Origin: Lathyrus oleraceus
Lineage: Eukaryota; Streptophyta; Magnoliopsida; Fabales; Fabaceae
Length of the DNA: 64,000 nucleotides
Reading direction: 5' to 3'
NCBI RefSeq assembly: GCF_024323335.1
Contig: NC_066583.1
Span: 278,020,483 to 278,084,482, forward strand
The position numbers and the translations under genes are program-made. How positions within the stretch are numbered: the stretch's first letter is position 1; the number at the start of each line of letters is the position of its first letter. This document shows, piece after piece, positions 41,633 to 53,660 of the stretch. Below the pieces are notes generated by a model, which saw only the letters and a list, made by a program, of their open reading frames with translations, ran no database searches and was not told the origin of the DNA.

Positions 41633-44600
41633 TGTCATACCCCAATTTTGTCCGGGCATATTTAAATTTTCATAGAATTGATTTCATTTTTTATTTTTGC
41701 ATCATATGCATAGCATGGCATACATTGCATCATGAATAACACCTAAAATGTCAGTCAGAATGAATTTATTTGAGAATACAGACAAATCGGTCGAATTGTC
41801 AGAATTTGAGGAAGCAGTGTATTTTTCAAATAATGTGTTTTGTGCTGACAATTTTAGTGTGACTGGCTTAATTTTCCGAATAAAATTGGTACTTGATTTC
41901 TATTTTAATTGGTCATTATTTTTTGTTTAGATATGTAATTAAAATAATTAGAATAGTTTTTTTTAAAATATTAATTAGTTGTTTTAAGTATTAGCTATTT
42001 TAATTAAATATTAGTTTATTTAAGTAAATATTAGTTAGTTTTAAAACATTAGTTAAATAATAGTTAGTTTATTTAAAATATTATTTAGGTTTTTTTATTA
42101 ATTAGCTTTGCTTTAATAATTTGTTATTTAATAATGTATATATTATTAGCATTGGATTCTCTTATCTCTTTTAAAAGAAACAAAAAAATAAATAATAAGA
42201 ATCTCAACAAATTCCCTAACGTCTCTCTCAACTGTCTGCTACGTTTCTCCCCACTCACTCTCCACTACTAACAACCTGACCCCATTCCTCTCTCTCGTAC
42301 CAGCAAAACGACAAAAAAAGAAAGAATACAAAAAAACCCTTTTCCTCTTCACTCTCATTTTCACACTCCATTCACTCTCACACTCACACATCTCTCGCTC
42401 ACAATCACTCAGAAAAAATCATTCTCAGCAAAATCCCTCACAAATCTCTCTTCACTCTCACAAACCCACTCATCTCCAAAACCCCCATCGCGCCGCACAA
42501 CCGTCCACGCTCATCACTCACCTTCATCTTCCTCCGGCGCTACCACCAAATCCCTTCAAAATCACCCGCCGCGAAACCTAAATCCACCATCAAAACCCTC
42601 AACCTTAGCAACCCCATCTTACAAATCGCTTCCGTTCATCACCATCAAACCACCGGAAATCGTTCAGCCGCCACCGCTAAACCCTTCATCCGCCGTTAAC
42701 CCAAATCGCCGTGCGATCTCACAACCACCATCGTCATCTTCAAAACACCACCACTACTTCATCAACCGTACAACCTCGCTTCAAACCCTCTCCGCCGCTC
42801 TCACCGACGAGCTCGCCACCACACAAACCTTCGACCTTCATCTCCAAGCCAGCGCCACCCTTCAAAGACTACACGCGACCTTCACCCTCCCCATCGCTGA
42901 AACAACGCCATCGCTACACACATTTTCAACAAATCCTCATATCACCATCGACCAAAACCCTCGCTTTGATGGCTGTTTGAACATTTGATAGGTTGTAAAT
43001 TCATTTCTATTTTGCAGGTCGAACCATTGCGGCGATTTCGGTCTCGCGAGCCTTGAGGACAGGTTGATGTTCATTGTGGCTATAGAGTCGAGATCGAAAC
43101 CGGGACAGATCGCAGGAGGAGGCTTTGAATGAGCGAAGGTGATAAACTCCACCACAGTAAGAGCTAGCAGCAACGACAAATGCATCAGTAGCTGGTAGTC
43201 TCGGAAAAGTCGTATGTCGGTAAATCTCAAGTCATTTCTCTTCAACTCTGTTTACTCAATGTCATGTGCGTTGTTTCAATTTCTTATTTTCGATTGGGAT
43301 TGATTACCATTGAGTTGTATTCTACCTATGATTTCTGGTTTGTTTTTGTATTTTAGTATTTGTGCTGTAGTTAATTGATTCTACTGAACTGATGTCTTGA
43401 CTCATAATTGTTTTCTGTAAAATAATTTAATGGCTCATGTTCAAGAAGTCATTAGGATTGATGAGAGTTCATTTATTCTTTTTGATACCGGCTGTTGAAA
43501 ATTTTGCTGCTAGACATTGGTTAACCATTGCAGTTTCATTAGTATCAGTATTCATACGAGTTCTCTTTTTGTGGACTTGTTTGAGCGGTTCTTTCTTCTT
43601 CTTCTTTCCATTGGCCTAATAAAATTCTGGTTGTTTTCAAGTGTTGAGATGAATTGGTGTCATTTGGGTTTAAGCCCATTTGGTTCTTGTTGTTAGAATC
43701 TCCATGCTGTGTATCTTTATAATAATAAGTATTCATTCCCAATTATAATAATGATTCTGCAAGAATGCTGTAAATATTGTCAATAATGTTGAGTTACATT
43801 TGCTCTACGATCGGACTCATGATTAATGGATTTGACAAATTCATGTCGCTATACCATCAAAGTTTTAATACATTAATTGTATATTTCACCGCGTTATGAA
43901 TTCACGAATGACATCAATTTTATTGTCATTTCGTCCAAACCGGTTTTTGGAGCACATTGTGACCAATTTCATTCAATCCATTCAACTAACATTGCTAGTT
44001 ATCTTTTATCACTTTTAATTAAATTAAGTTGAATTTTGATTAATTAGTTAAATCCGATTAATTAAAATTAATTAACTTAATTAGTTTGATCCAATTCCAA
44101 ACCAAGTTCATTTGATTCAAAGCCAATTTCAAAAAAAGCACAAATCATACAATTCTCGATTTAAATATCGAGCCCATTTTTAAAAACACCATTGTAAGTC
44201 GATCGCTCTTCGCATCGCCATCAACCTCACATAGCTTACTCTTGGGCTTTCTTACAATGAAACCTACTTGTTTATTGGATAAGCGAGTAGATGAAATAAT
44301 ACACTAAATAAACTCATTTTATTCACAATTTCAAATCAATTTTTCAAAATCAAATCTAATTTCCAAATTCAAATTGTTCCAAACCATTCAATCTAAAAAG
44401 GAATTTTCTCTTAAATATAACTTGGGATGAAAAGGAGATAGGAAGCGTACGCTTCACTATTTCTCAAGCACTTGAATAATTGGCGTACGCCATATTGCGC
44501 GAGTTCTTGTCATCCGATTAAACCTTAATTCACACAATTTCAAATCATTTTTCAAATCAAATATAACTTCTAAAAGATTTTTCTCTTTTAAAATAAACTT

Positions 44601-45977
44601 GGGTTGAAAAGGAGATAGGAAGCGTACGCTTCACTATTTCTCAAGCACTCGAATAATTGGCGTACGCCATATTGCGCGAGTTCTTGTCACCCGATTAAAC
44701 TTCAAATCATACTATTTCAACTCATTTCTACAAATTCCAAATCCATTTAATTCTATATTTCAGATGAAAAGAGGATAGGAGGCGTACGCCTCACTATCTT
44801 TCGATTATTCGAATAATTGGCGTACGCCACATTGCTCGAGTCTTCGTCATCAATTCAAAACCACAATCGAATAAATTCAAATCATACCAAATCCAAACCT
44901 ACCAATTCAAAATACAACTTATTTTCACAAATCAAATCCGACATCCAAACATATCTTTTACAATTTAAACTTCGGATGATAAAAGATGAGAGGCGTACGC
45001 CTCGCCATCTTTCGATTATTTGGATAATTGGCGAACGCCATATTGCACAAATTATCGACTTCCGACTAAAATACGCTAAATAAACTTGGATAAAGGAATA
45101 AGTGGCGTACGCCTCATTATCCTTTGAATAAGCAAGTAGGGGGCGTACGCCTCACTACCATGCATATTCAACATCCACAAACAAACTTTCAAAATAATTC
45201 GAACGAAAAAGGAATAGAAGGCGGACGCCTTATTACTCCTCGAAAGAATTGGACGATTGGTGAACACCACATTGCTCAGTCTTTCGTCGTTCTCCAAAAA
45301 CATCTCAAACAAATCAAATCTAACTTCTCGCCCCGTGCGATCGAAACCAAACCAAAACACCCAAACACATCAATTCAACTTGTCACCCCCGCGTGACCAA
45401 AACCCTTTCAAAAAGAACACTGTCAATCCTTTCTAATGCGCACAACAAACCAGTGCTAGAGCCTCCCCCGAGAGTAGACAACGCCAGCGTTTAGCCGTTA
45501 GAACGCCGATCTACACAGTCGTTCAGTAAAAGACACAAAACCGTAGTTCCCCGAACTACGAATGCTCTGATTTCCTTATTGCACCATAAGGATACGTAGG
45601 CAGGAGATTGCTGTATCTTCGCGAGCACACTAATAAAAAACCTCCCTTTTCTCCCTTCTGAGGTTTCCATCCATCTCTATTTTTATCCTTTTATCACTCA
45701 AAGAAAACAAATAACAGTAAACTAACATTCAAATAGCAAATTTAGACTAAAAGGTTCCCGTTGAGTACAACGGACGTGAGGGGTGCTAATACCTTCCCCT
45801 TGCGTAATCGACTCCCGAACCCGAATATGGTTGCGACGACCATTATTCTGTTTTTCAAAGGTTTTATCGATATTTTCCTATTCCTTAATTGGGATAAATA
45901 AAGTTCGGTGGCGACTCTGTTCGAACATAATTTTTTCCGCGACCATCGCGAGGAATCGCATTTTTCGAGGTGCGACA
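41633..45977 (+). repeat. 3' LTR of the gag-only Ogre-like element
   Basis: Same ends as the 5' LTR. Carries the GGCGTACGCC array (about 44444-45150) with one extra unit of about 180 bp (44421-44520 and 44601-44700) absent from the 5' copy. The segment 42130-43400 is CT-rich and does not align with the 5' LTR by eye. Confidence 0.9.
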
Positions 45978-45982
45978 CAAAC

Positions 45983-46791
45983 CAAAATCCAAACCTAAGT
46001 GCAGCCATATTAAAAGCAAACCTGAGATGTCACAACATCAGAAGGGAAGATAGCAGAAAGGGAAACATCAAAGATGGAAATGCCATTACTGTGGAAAATT
46101 TGGCCACCTGAAGCCCTTATGCTATAAGCTGTATGGTTATCCTAACATTGTTCATCATCAGACTCAATATCAATCAAGACCTAAACATCACAGGCCTGTC
46201 AACAAGAAGCAATGGGTTCCTAAGACAAATGTTACAAGTCTAATAGCTCACACTTCCTTTAGAGTTTCAGCCAAAGAAGATTGGTATTTTGACAGTGGTT
46301 GTTCCAGACACATGACTGGAAACAAAATCCTGCTAACTAACCTGCATCCCCATGCCACAAGTTATGTTACCTTTGGTGATGGAGCAAAGGGTGAAATCAA
46401 GGGAATTGGTAAGCTGGATTGCCCTGGAGTTCCTGATCTTGACAATGTCCTACTTGTTAAGGGATTAACTGCTAATCTAATAAGCATCAGTCAACTGTGT
46501 GATCAAGGTCTGAATGTAAACTTCACTAGAACTGAATGTTTGATTACTACAAAGGAGAATGAAGTGATCATGAAAGGAGTTGGGTCTAAAGACAACTGCT
46601 ACATGTGGAGCTCTCAAGAAACTGGCTACTCTTCAATGTGTACCTTGGACAAAGAGGAAGAAGTGAAGATATGGCATCAAAGATTGAGCCATCTGCATCT
46701 TAAAGGTATGAAGAGGATCATATCTGTTGAAGCTGTTAGAGGAATTCCCAACTTGAAGATTGATGAAGGAAAAATCTGTGGAGAATGTTAG
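45983..46791 (+). pseudogene. Copia Gag zinc knuckle, protease region and pre-integrase region
   Basis: Resumes the gag frame after the insertion. TAG at 46051-46053, then a CCHC knuckle (CHYCGKFGHLKPLC), then WYFDSGCSRHMTG, the copia protease active-site region (DSG, here DSGCS). The HHCC zinc motif of integrase follows (WHQRLSHLHLKGM to CGEC). It ends at TAG 46789-46791, with a second TAG four codons on (46801-46803). Confidence 0.85.
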
Positions 46792-46803
46792 ATTGGAAAA
46801 TAG

Positions 46804-47376
46804 ACAAGGATGTCACACCAGAAGCTCAGACATGACACCACTACCAAAGTCTTGGAACTCCTCCATATGGATTTGATGGGACCCATGCAAGTAGAAAGCC
46901 TTGGTGGGAAGAAGTATGCATATGTGGTGGTAGATGACTTCTCCAGATACACCTGGATCAATTTTATAAGAGAAAAATCTGATGTTTTTGAAGTCTTCAA
47001 GGAGCTTTGTCTAAAACTTCAAAGAGAAAAGGAAAGTCCTGTTGTCAAAATAAGAAGTGATCATGGGAAGGAATTTGAGAACAGTAAATTTGCTGAATTT
47101 TGTGCTTCAGAAGGAATTCATCACGAGTTCTCATCTCCCATTACTCCCCAACAAAATGGTGTGGTGGAAAGAAAAAATAGAACTCTTCAAGAATCAGCCA
47201 GAGCTATGATTCATGCTAAGAAATTGCCCTACCATTTTTGGGCTGAAGCCATGAACATAGCCTGCTATGTTCACAACAGAGTGACATTGAAGAAAGGAAC
47301 TCCTACAACCCTGTATGAAGTCTGGAAAGGAAGAAGACCTACAGTCAAATACTTCCATGTATTTGGTAGTAAATGA
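46804..47376 (+). pseudogene. Copia integrase catalytic core
   Basis: Same frame as the upstream and downstream pieces. Visible: the first catalytic Asp (HMDLMGPM), the second (RSDHGKEF) and Glu in QNGVVERKNRTLQE, the D,D,E triad. The frame closes at TGA 47374-47376 just after FGSK, where relatives have a Cys codon. The enzyme would insert the cDNA; this copy is interrupted. Confidence 0.88.
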
Positions 47377-47382
47377 TATATC

Positions 47383-49260
47383 TTGACTGATCATGAACAA
47401 AGAAGGAAGTTGGATCCCAAAAGTGATGAGGGAATATTTCTGGGCTACTTAACAAACAACAGAGCTTACAAGGTCTTTAATTCCAGAACTAATGTATTGA
47501 TGGAATCTATTAATGTTGTGGTTGATGACCAACAAACTGATGTCACAGACGATGTCGAAACATATCTGAATGATTCCCCAACTGACCTCTCAGACAAAAA
47601 TGAGGCAAGTGAACCTCCTCAAGTTGAACCTGAAGATGACAAAATTAACAAGGTACCCTCCATCAGAGTTCAGAAGGATCATCCCAAAGATCTCATTATA
47701 GGAGATCCAAATAAAGGGGTCACCACTAGAGCAAGGGAAGTGATCTCACATGGCTGCTTTGTGTCAAAGGTTGAACCTAGGAATGTCAAAGAAGCCTTGA
47801 CTGATGAGTTCTGGATCAATGCCATGCAGGAGGAGTTAGGCCAATTCAAGAGGAATGAAGTATGGGAACTGGTTCCTAGACCTGTAGGAGTAAATGTCAT
47901 AGGTACGAAGTGGGTATATAAGAATAAATCTGATGAACAAGGGGTTGTTACTAAAAACAAAGCTAGATTAGTAGCACAAGGATATACTCAGGTTGAAGGA
48001 GTGAACTTTGATGAAACATTTGCTCCTGTAGCTCGCCTTGAGTCCATTATATTATTGCTTGGAGTGGCATGCATCCTGAAATTCAAACTGTTCCAAATGG
48101 ATGTAAAAAGTTCCTTCTTGAATGGCTACTTAAATGAGGAAGTATATGTTGAACAACCTAAAGGATTCACAGATCCAAATCTTCCAAAGCATGTGTACAG
48201 ATTGAAGAAAGCTCTCTATGGGTTGAAGCAAGCTCCTAGGGCTTGGTATGAGAGACTCACAGTATTCCTCACTAACAATGGATACAAGAAAGGAGGTATT
48301 GACAAAACCCTATTCGTGAAGAATGAAGGAGGGAAGCTCATGGTAGCACAAATATATGTAGATGACATTGTGTTTGGTGGGATGTCGGATCAGATGGTTG
48401 AACATTATGTTAGACAAATGCAGTCTGAGTTTGAGATGAGCCTTGTTGGAGAACTGGCCTACTTTCTTGGACTACAAGTCAAGCAGATGGAAGACTCTAT
48501 CTTTCTATCTCAAAGAAAGTATGCCAAGAACATTGTTAAGAAGTTTGGCATGGAAAATGAAATCCATAAAAGGATACTTGCTCCTACACATGTGAAAATC
48601 TCCAAAGATGAAGATGGTGTCAGTGTAGATCAAAGTTTATACAGAAGCATGATAGGTAGTCTACTATATCTCACAGCAAGCAGACCTGACATTGCATTTG
48701 CTGTTGGTGTCTGTGCTAGATATCAAGCTGAACCAAAAGTCAGTCACATAAACCAAGTGAAGAGAATACTGAAATATGTCAATGGCACTAGTGACTATGG
48801 GATGTTATATACTCATGGATCTGGATCTATGCTGACTGGTTACTGTGATGCTGACTGGGTTGGAAGTGCTGATGATAGGAAGAGCACATCAAGAGGATGT
48901 TTCTTCTTGGGGAACAATCTGATATCATGGTTTAGCAAGAAACAGAACCGTGTATCTCTATCCACTACTGAAGCTGAATACATAGCAGCTGGGAGTAGTT
49001 GTTCTCAACTGGTTTGGATGAAACAGATGTTGTCTGAATACAATGTCACACAAGAAGTCATGACATTATACTGTGACAACCCGAGTGCTATAAATATCTC
49101 CAAAAATCCTATTCAGCACAGCAGGACAAAGCATATTGATATTCGTCATCACTTCATTAGAGAACTTGTGGAAGAGAAGATCATAGCACTGAAGCATGTT
49201 ACTACTGAAAAGCAATTAGCTGACATTTTCACAAAAAGCTTTGGATGCCAATCAATTTGA
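47383..49260 (+). CDS. Copia reverse transcriptase and RNase H, 625-aa frame
   Basis: Continues the pol frame after the TGA. The start shown is simply the first ATG and not a natural start. Integrase tail about 1-45, acidic linker about 50-120, RT (RVT_2 type) about 158-400 with QMDVKSSFLNGYL (238-250) and YVDD at 325-328. RNase H follows with YCDADWVG, STTEAEYIA and LYCDN in the last third, ending LADIFTKSF. All catalytic motifs are intact, but the polyprotein is broken upstream. Confidence 0.9.
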   Translation: MTDHEQRRKLDPKSDEGIFLGYLTNNRAYKVFNSRTNVLMESINVVVDDQQTDVTDDVETYLNDSPTDLSDKNEASEPPQVEPEDDKINKVPSIRVQKDHPKDLIIGDPNKGVTTRAREVISHGCFVSKVEPRNVKEALTDEFWINAMQEELGQFKRNEVWELVPRPVGVNVIGTKWVYKNKSDEQGVVTKNKARLVAQGYTQVEGVNFDETFAPVARLESIILLLGVACILKFKLFQMDVKSSFLNGYLNEEVYVEQPKGFTDPNLPKHVYRLKKALYGLKQAPRAWYERLTVFLTNNGYKKGGIDKTLFVKNEGGKLMVAQIYVDDIVFGGMSDQMVEHYVRQMQSEFEMSLVGELAYFLGLQVKQMEDSIFLSQRKYAKNIVKKFGMENEIHKRILAPTHVKISKDEDGVSVDQSLYRSMIGSLLYLTASRPDIAFAVGVCARYQAEPKVSHINQVKRILKYVNGTSDYGMLYTHGSGSMLTGYCDADWVGSADDRKSTSRGCFFLGNNLISWFSKKQNRVSLSTTEAEYIAAGSSCSQLVWMKQMLSEYNVTQEVMTLYCDNPSAINISKNPIQHSRTKHIDIRHHFIRELVEEKIIALKHVTTEKQLADIFTKSFGCQSI

Positions 49261-50253
49261 ATGTCTAAGAGGGAAATTAGGGATTTGTATTCATGAGAAT
49301 CTATAGAAATCAAAGGAGTTTGTGGTCAATATCCCAGAGGATATTTCTTACAAAAATAGCAAGGAGTTTTGCTAGGTGGTTGTGAAAAGAAGATGTTGCT
49401 TTCTCAGACTGAGTAGTGAAGTTCCTCCTGAAATGAAGACAGTGTGTCGTGATGAAGACTGGGTTGGTTTGACTGTTATGAAAGCTGGTCCCCCTGCTGG
49501 TTTGATGCTGAAGAATTTGTTTTTTTGTGTGGCAGTCCTTACTGATGCCTTTATGTAATATTTGGGCTCTTAATGAGTTCCATGGATTTCTAATTATCTC
49601 AGCTATTACAGTTGTGTATAATTATGATGTGTATCCCCTAACATTTGTGTTTTAACATTTTATATGTTATAACATCTATTGTGACATTCTCTGCTAGGCT
49701 AATTGACATTTATTTTGTATAATTGGTCACCTTTGGTCAATTTTAACTAAAAAGGGGGAGAAGAAGTGTTGATATGGAGCAGTTAATTATGTGGAGCTAA
49801 TGTGGAGATGTATGTGCTGGTGTAGCTGAACAGATGGACAATTATTATTGAAGGAGATGTGTTAGTTGTAAGACAGAATGTTGCTCTATTTACAGATGTC
49901 AAATGAGATGTCTTATGTGGTGCACAGGTGGGATGATGTGGTGCACATGTGATGTTGAAGCAGATGTCAGAATGATATTCTGATTGTTACAGGTGCTGTT
50001 ATTATTAAAGGAGATGTTTGTATTCCACAGATTTAGGGGGAGAAGTAGTACCCTTGTGCATTTGTGTGTTTTACTAGTTGCCTCTATAACTAGTAACTCT
50101 GTTTGTGTTACACAGATTTAGGGGAAGAAGAAGTACCCTTGTGCATGTGTGTTTGCTTATGCTGCTGCTTAAACTGCTGTTATGCTATTTAACTTTTGAT
50201 GTGTTTTCCTTGTGAACAAAATGGACAGATATATGTTTTAGCCAAAATTTGCC
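49261..50253 (+). other. Copia 3' untranslated region
   Basis: About 1 kb without a credible gene. SIRE relatives often carry an env-like ORF after pol, and none is visible here. A TTTAGGGG[G/A]AGAAG-type phrase followed by TACCCTTGTGCAT is duplicated at about 50032 and 50110, and AAAGGGGGAG also occurs near 49751. Confidence 0.65.
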
Positions 50254-50263
50254 AAAGGGGGAG
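50254..50263 (+). other. Polypurine tract of the copia element
   Basis: AAAGGGGGAG two bases before the 3' LTR start at 50266. Confidence 0.85.
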
Positions 50264-50265
50264 TT

Positions 50266-51479
50266 TGTTGGTTCTAAGTGTTGGCAACAATTTTGGAAAA
50301 ACAAAGAGTGTTCACAAGATGTTGTTTGTGATGTCTTAACATAAGATATCTATGTACCTGCTATAGTTTTAAAACATAATTATGCAGGATTGTTTCAGAA
50401 TGTCATACACCATGTCATGGCATCTGATATTATGTACCTGCTGGAGTTTAAAAACATAATTATGCAGGATTGTTTCAGGATGTCATACACAATGTCATGG
50501 CATCTGATATGTTTGTACCTGCTGGAAATTATAAATGGAATTATGGAATTATGCAGGATTATTCCAGGATGTCAGACCCGATGTCATGACATCCTGTACA
50601 CAGAACATTCAGGGAGAATGTTATGTGTTATGTGATTGCGCATTTAATGGCAATCTATGTATGATTGAAGATCTGATTTGCAGGCGCATTCAATCATTGA
50701 TTACAACCTGATTTACTTATTTTCCAAGGAGATCTAACCAGCTGTCATGAGAAGATTTAATTGGAAAATAGTTTAGGGTTTTCAAGATGTCCAAGCCCAA
50801 CTGAAAGCTTCTATAAAAAGGGACTTGGAAAACCTGATTTAACACACAACCAATACTGAGTGAAATATTGAGAGAATATAAGGGTTTGTGTCTTGTTTAG
50901 TCGTAAGACTTGTAAGCCATTCAATTCATCCATAGATGATTGAATTGGTCTGATTTTTGGGTTGTAATGTGTTACTCTAAGCTTTTAAGCAAGAGTGTGT
51001 GTCTACTTGATCAAAGATGTTAAGCAAGATCAAGTGTGTGTCTACTTGGTTGAAGATCAAGTGTGTGTCTACTTGATTGAAGATCAAGTGTGTGTCTACT
51101 TGATTGAAGATCAAGTGTGTGTAATTGAAAAGTGTTTTCTTTTCACAAGGGATTGTTTTTTAAAATCACAGGTGTGATTGAAGGAAAGTGAGTGAGTTCT
51201 CATATCTAAGAGTGCTTAGGTAGAAATTGCACGGGTAGAGATTAGGTGAGAAAGACTGTAACTTGTTGAAGTGTACGGAGAGTCTTTGAACTGATTCTAT
51301 TTTAGTGAATTTCCTTCCTGGCTTGGTAGCCTCCAGATGTAGGTCAGTTGGACCGAACTGGGTTAACAATTGCTTGTGTCTATTGCATAACTATTCTTTA
51401 TCTTTATCCTGTTTGCATTACTCAGATATTAGTGTCGTGACATTACCTTCGACATCTCATATCTGATACCAGAATTTCA
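50266..51479 (+). repeat. 3' LTR of the copia element
   Basis: 1214 bp, about 97% identical to 25365-26577 by eye, with one 1-bp indel. Followed by the target duplication GTGTT. Confidence 0.93.
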
Positions 51480-53660
51480 GTGTTAATACATGCTAGAGAA
51501 ATGATACGTAAATCATTCTCCTAAAGTCATGCCACAAAAAAAGGGGGGGATGATCAAGCACAAAGGATAGGAGGATGATCCATTACTTCAATCCACACTT
51601 CATGACACTTAGGATAGACTTTTGCATCAATCCAAAATGATCTATGATCAATTAGGAGGTAGATTTGAAATGATGAAAGTTCATCAAGTACCACTCCATA
51701 CATCATGAACAAGATGGACACAAGTCAACCAATTGATCAAAGAAAAAAGAAAGAGATGAAGAAGAGAGACACAAGAGAAGTCACACCCAAATTGGATCAA
51801 AAATTTGATCAAGTCATCATCAAAATCAATCATCCATTTTGGTGGATTAGGGTTTTCACCCCCATCAACACCTAAGATCGATTGAGTTTAATGAGACTTG
51901 AAGTCCATGCCATAATGATCCAAACCCAACAAAAGTTCACAAGGGTTCACAAATATAAAATGCAATTAAATGAAATAAAAATGCACAAAAAGTATTTTTT
52001 AAATGTATTTTAAAATAGAAATAAAATGGAAAATCCATAAAGTCCTTCAAAACACCAAATAAATGGCCAAGAAAATTATGGAAGGTTGTAAATAAAATAA
52101 GAAACATATAATAAAATTTCCAGAATTTTAAAATGCAGAAAAATATTTTTTAACCAATTAAAACAAAGGAGAAAAGAGAAAATTCATGAAAAATAGAAAA
52201 TCAGTGAAATAAAATGTAGAAAAATAAAAATTAGATGAAGAAAAATAAAAGAGAATTTTAGAGATTATTTTGGGAGTTTTTGGATAAAAAATGAAATATG
52301 AAATTACTATGAATTTTTAAAGTAAAAGCAATTACAAATAATAAAGGAAAAATAATTAAAATCAGAAAAAACAAGGAGCGTTGGATCACGCCTCATTAGT
52401 TGATGTGGCGGGTCCAACACTCAATGTTAGAACACGATGGAACACGCCACAAGCCAAACACATGATCCAATTTAAATCCAACCAATCAAAACATTTCATT
52501 TTGTCAACGTGTCTGGTCAAACTCAGACAACCTGAGAAAGCTCTGGTTGTCTTCTCCAGTGAGCTGTCACCGAATTTTCATCGCACGGGACCATCACCAT
52601 TGTGATCCTCTTCTCATCCTGAATTCAACCTTATGCTCCAAATTCATTTATGTGACCTGAGCAAAGGAAATTTCAGAGAAGTTTTAGAAACAAGCAAGCC
52701 ACGAAAAATAAAATAAAATGATGAACGCGATCAATCAACACTAGATAAGTTAGAGGAAAGCATTAGAGGGTGAAAGATTACATTATGGTAATTTGTTTGA
52801 GCTCAAATGATGCTCATAACTACCTTGTCCAAATGGAGACCAAAAGTGGATGAAGGTCGATCTGGTTAGAGCACTTCAGGAGCTATCAGAGCTTGGTAAT
52901 TGTTGCAAAAGTTTTAGAGGATGCCAAAGATTCTAATGGAATCAAGAAATTGAATTAAAACAAGCTGGAATTAAAAACACGGTAGTTGAATTTTCTGGAA
53001 AAATTTCAAGTTGCAACAGGGATTTCTTGGCTCTCCAAAGCTTGCAAATGAAGGCAATAACTTCCTCTATTTATAAGAAATGTGATTGGATCTAAATATG
53101 TGTGAAATGATGCAAAATTCATGCAAAATGAATTTGATCCAAGTGTGAGAAAAGTGTGACTTGAAACTCATCAAAACCTAGCCAAATGATGCTTTTTAAG
53201 GGTCAATTAACTTCTGGAGACTTGGTTAAACATGTTTAGGTCCAAAACACATGCTAAATTGACTTGTAACTGTGATTAGTGATGTTCAAATTTCGGGAAA
53301 TGGTGATTTCATCAGTTACAAGTCACCATGTTCAACCCAATGGGGCATCCTACTCATGAGGCTTTTTGATCCCATTCTTTTTGCAATGTGTTGACATCAT
53401 AGCAAAGATTAAAATGTGCCAAGAAATGTTGCATTTGGATGCTTGAGGACAAAGTTATGTCATGTTGAAGTTGGCATGAAAAACTGATCATGTAACTTAG
53501 AAAAATTTGAGTGCTTTATGGCTGAAAATGACCTGTAATGTTTTAATGAATTCCATGGCCTTCCAAGTAAATTATGACCTTGGTCCTTGAAGCAAACTTG
53601 TAGATGGAATCACAAATGACATTATGAAAAATGAATCGGACCCAAATATATGTTGCAAAA
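51480..53660 (-). repeat. Ogre-like LTR fragment, second part
   Basis: Resumes the LTR interrupted at 25364 (TTAATACATGCTAGAGA follows the copia; compare 15966 and 21210). It runs through a segment related to 22015 and to 12484-13270. It stops near 53660 inside the integrase of the next element, so the first about 850 bp of this LTR are missing. No gene. Confidence 0.65.

Larger units (their letters stand above)
30942..45977 (+). mobile_element. Non-autonomous Ogre/Tat-like LTR element with gag only
   Basis: LTR-like ends at 30942-35290 (4349 bp) and 41633-45977 (4345 bp) both start TGTCATACCCC and end TGCGACA, flanked by the 5-bp duplication CAAAC (30937-30941 and 45978-45982). A PBS follows the 5' LTR and a polypurine tract precedes the 3' LTR. 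The internal 6.3 kb holds one gag ORF and long repeat arrays but no protease, RT or integrase, so it must borrow enzymes from an autonomous relative. The two LTRs match only at their ends (see findings). Confidence 0.92.
25365..51479 (+). mobile_element. SIRE/Maximus-like Ty1/copia retrotransposon with two nested insertions
   Basis: LTRs at 25365-26577 and 50266-51479 begin TGTTGG and end TTTCA. Both are flanked by the 5-bp duplication GTGTT (25360-25364 and 51480-51484). An initiator-tRNA-Met-type PBS follows the 5' LTR, and a polypurine tract precedes the 3' LTR. Order: gag, integrase, RT, RNase H, as in copia. About 31 substitutions and one 1-bp indel separate the LTRs by eye count (about 2.6%). 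Subtracting the CACTA and Ogre-like insertions gives about 8.2 kb. The gag start GGSVHRPPILDGSNYDYW is typical of the SIRE/Maximus lineage (recalled). It is inactive: several stops and two 1-bp indels. Confidence 0.93.

Noticed and set aside
49376..49558. 60-aa frame in the copia 3' region as an env-like gene
   Set aside because: Far too short, with no membrane protein hallmarks; SIRE env-like ORFs are much longer.
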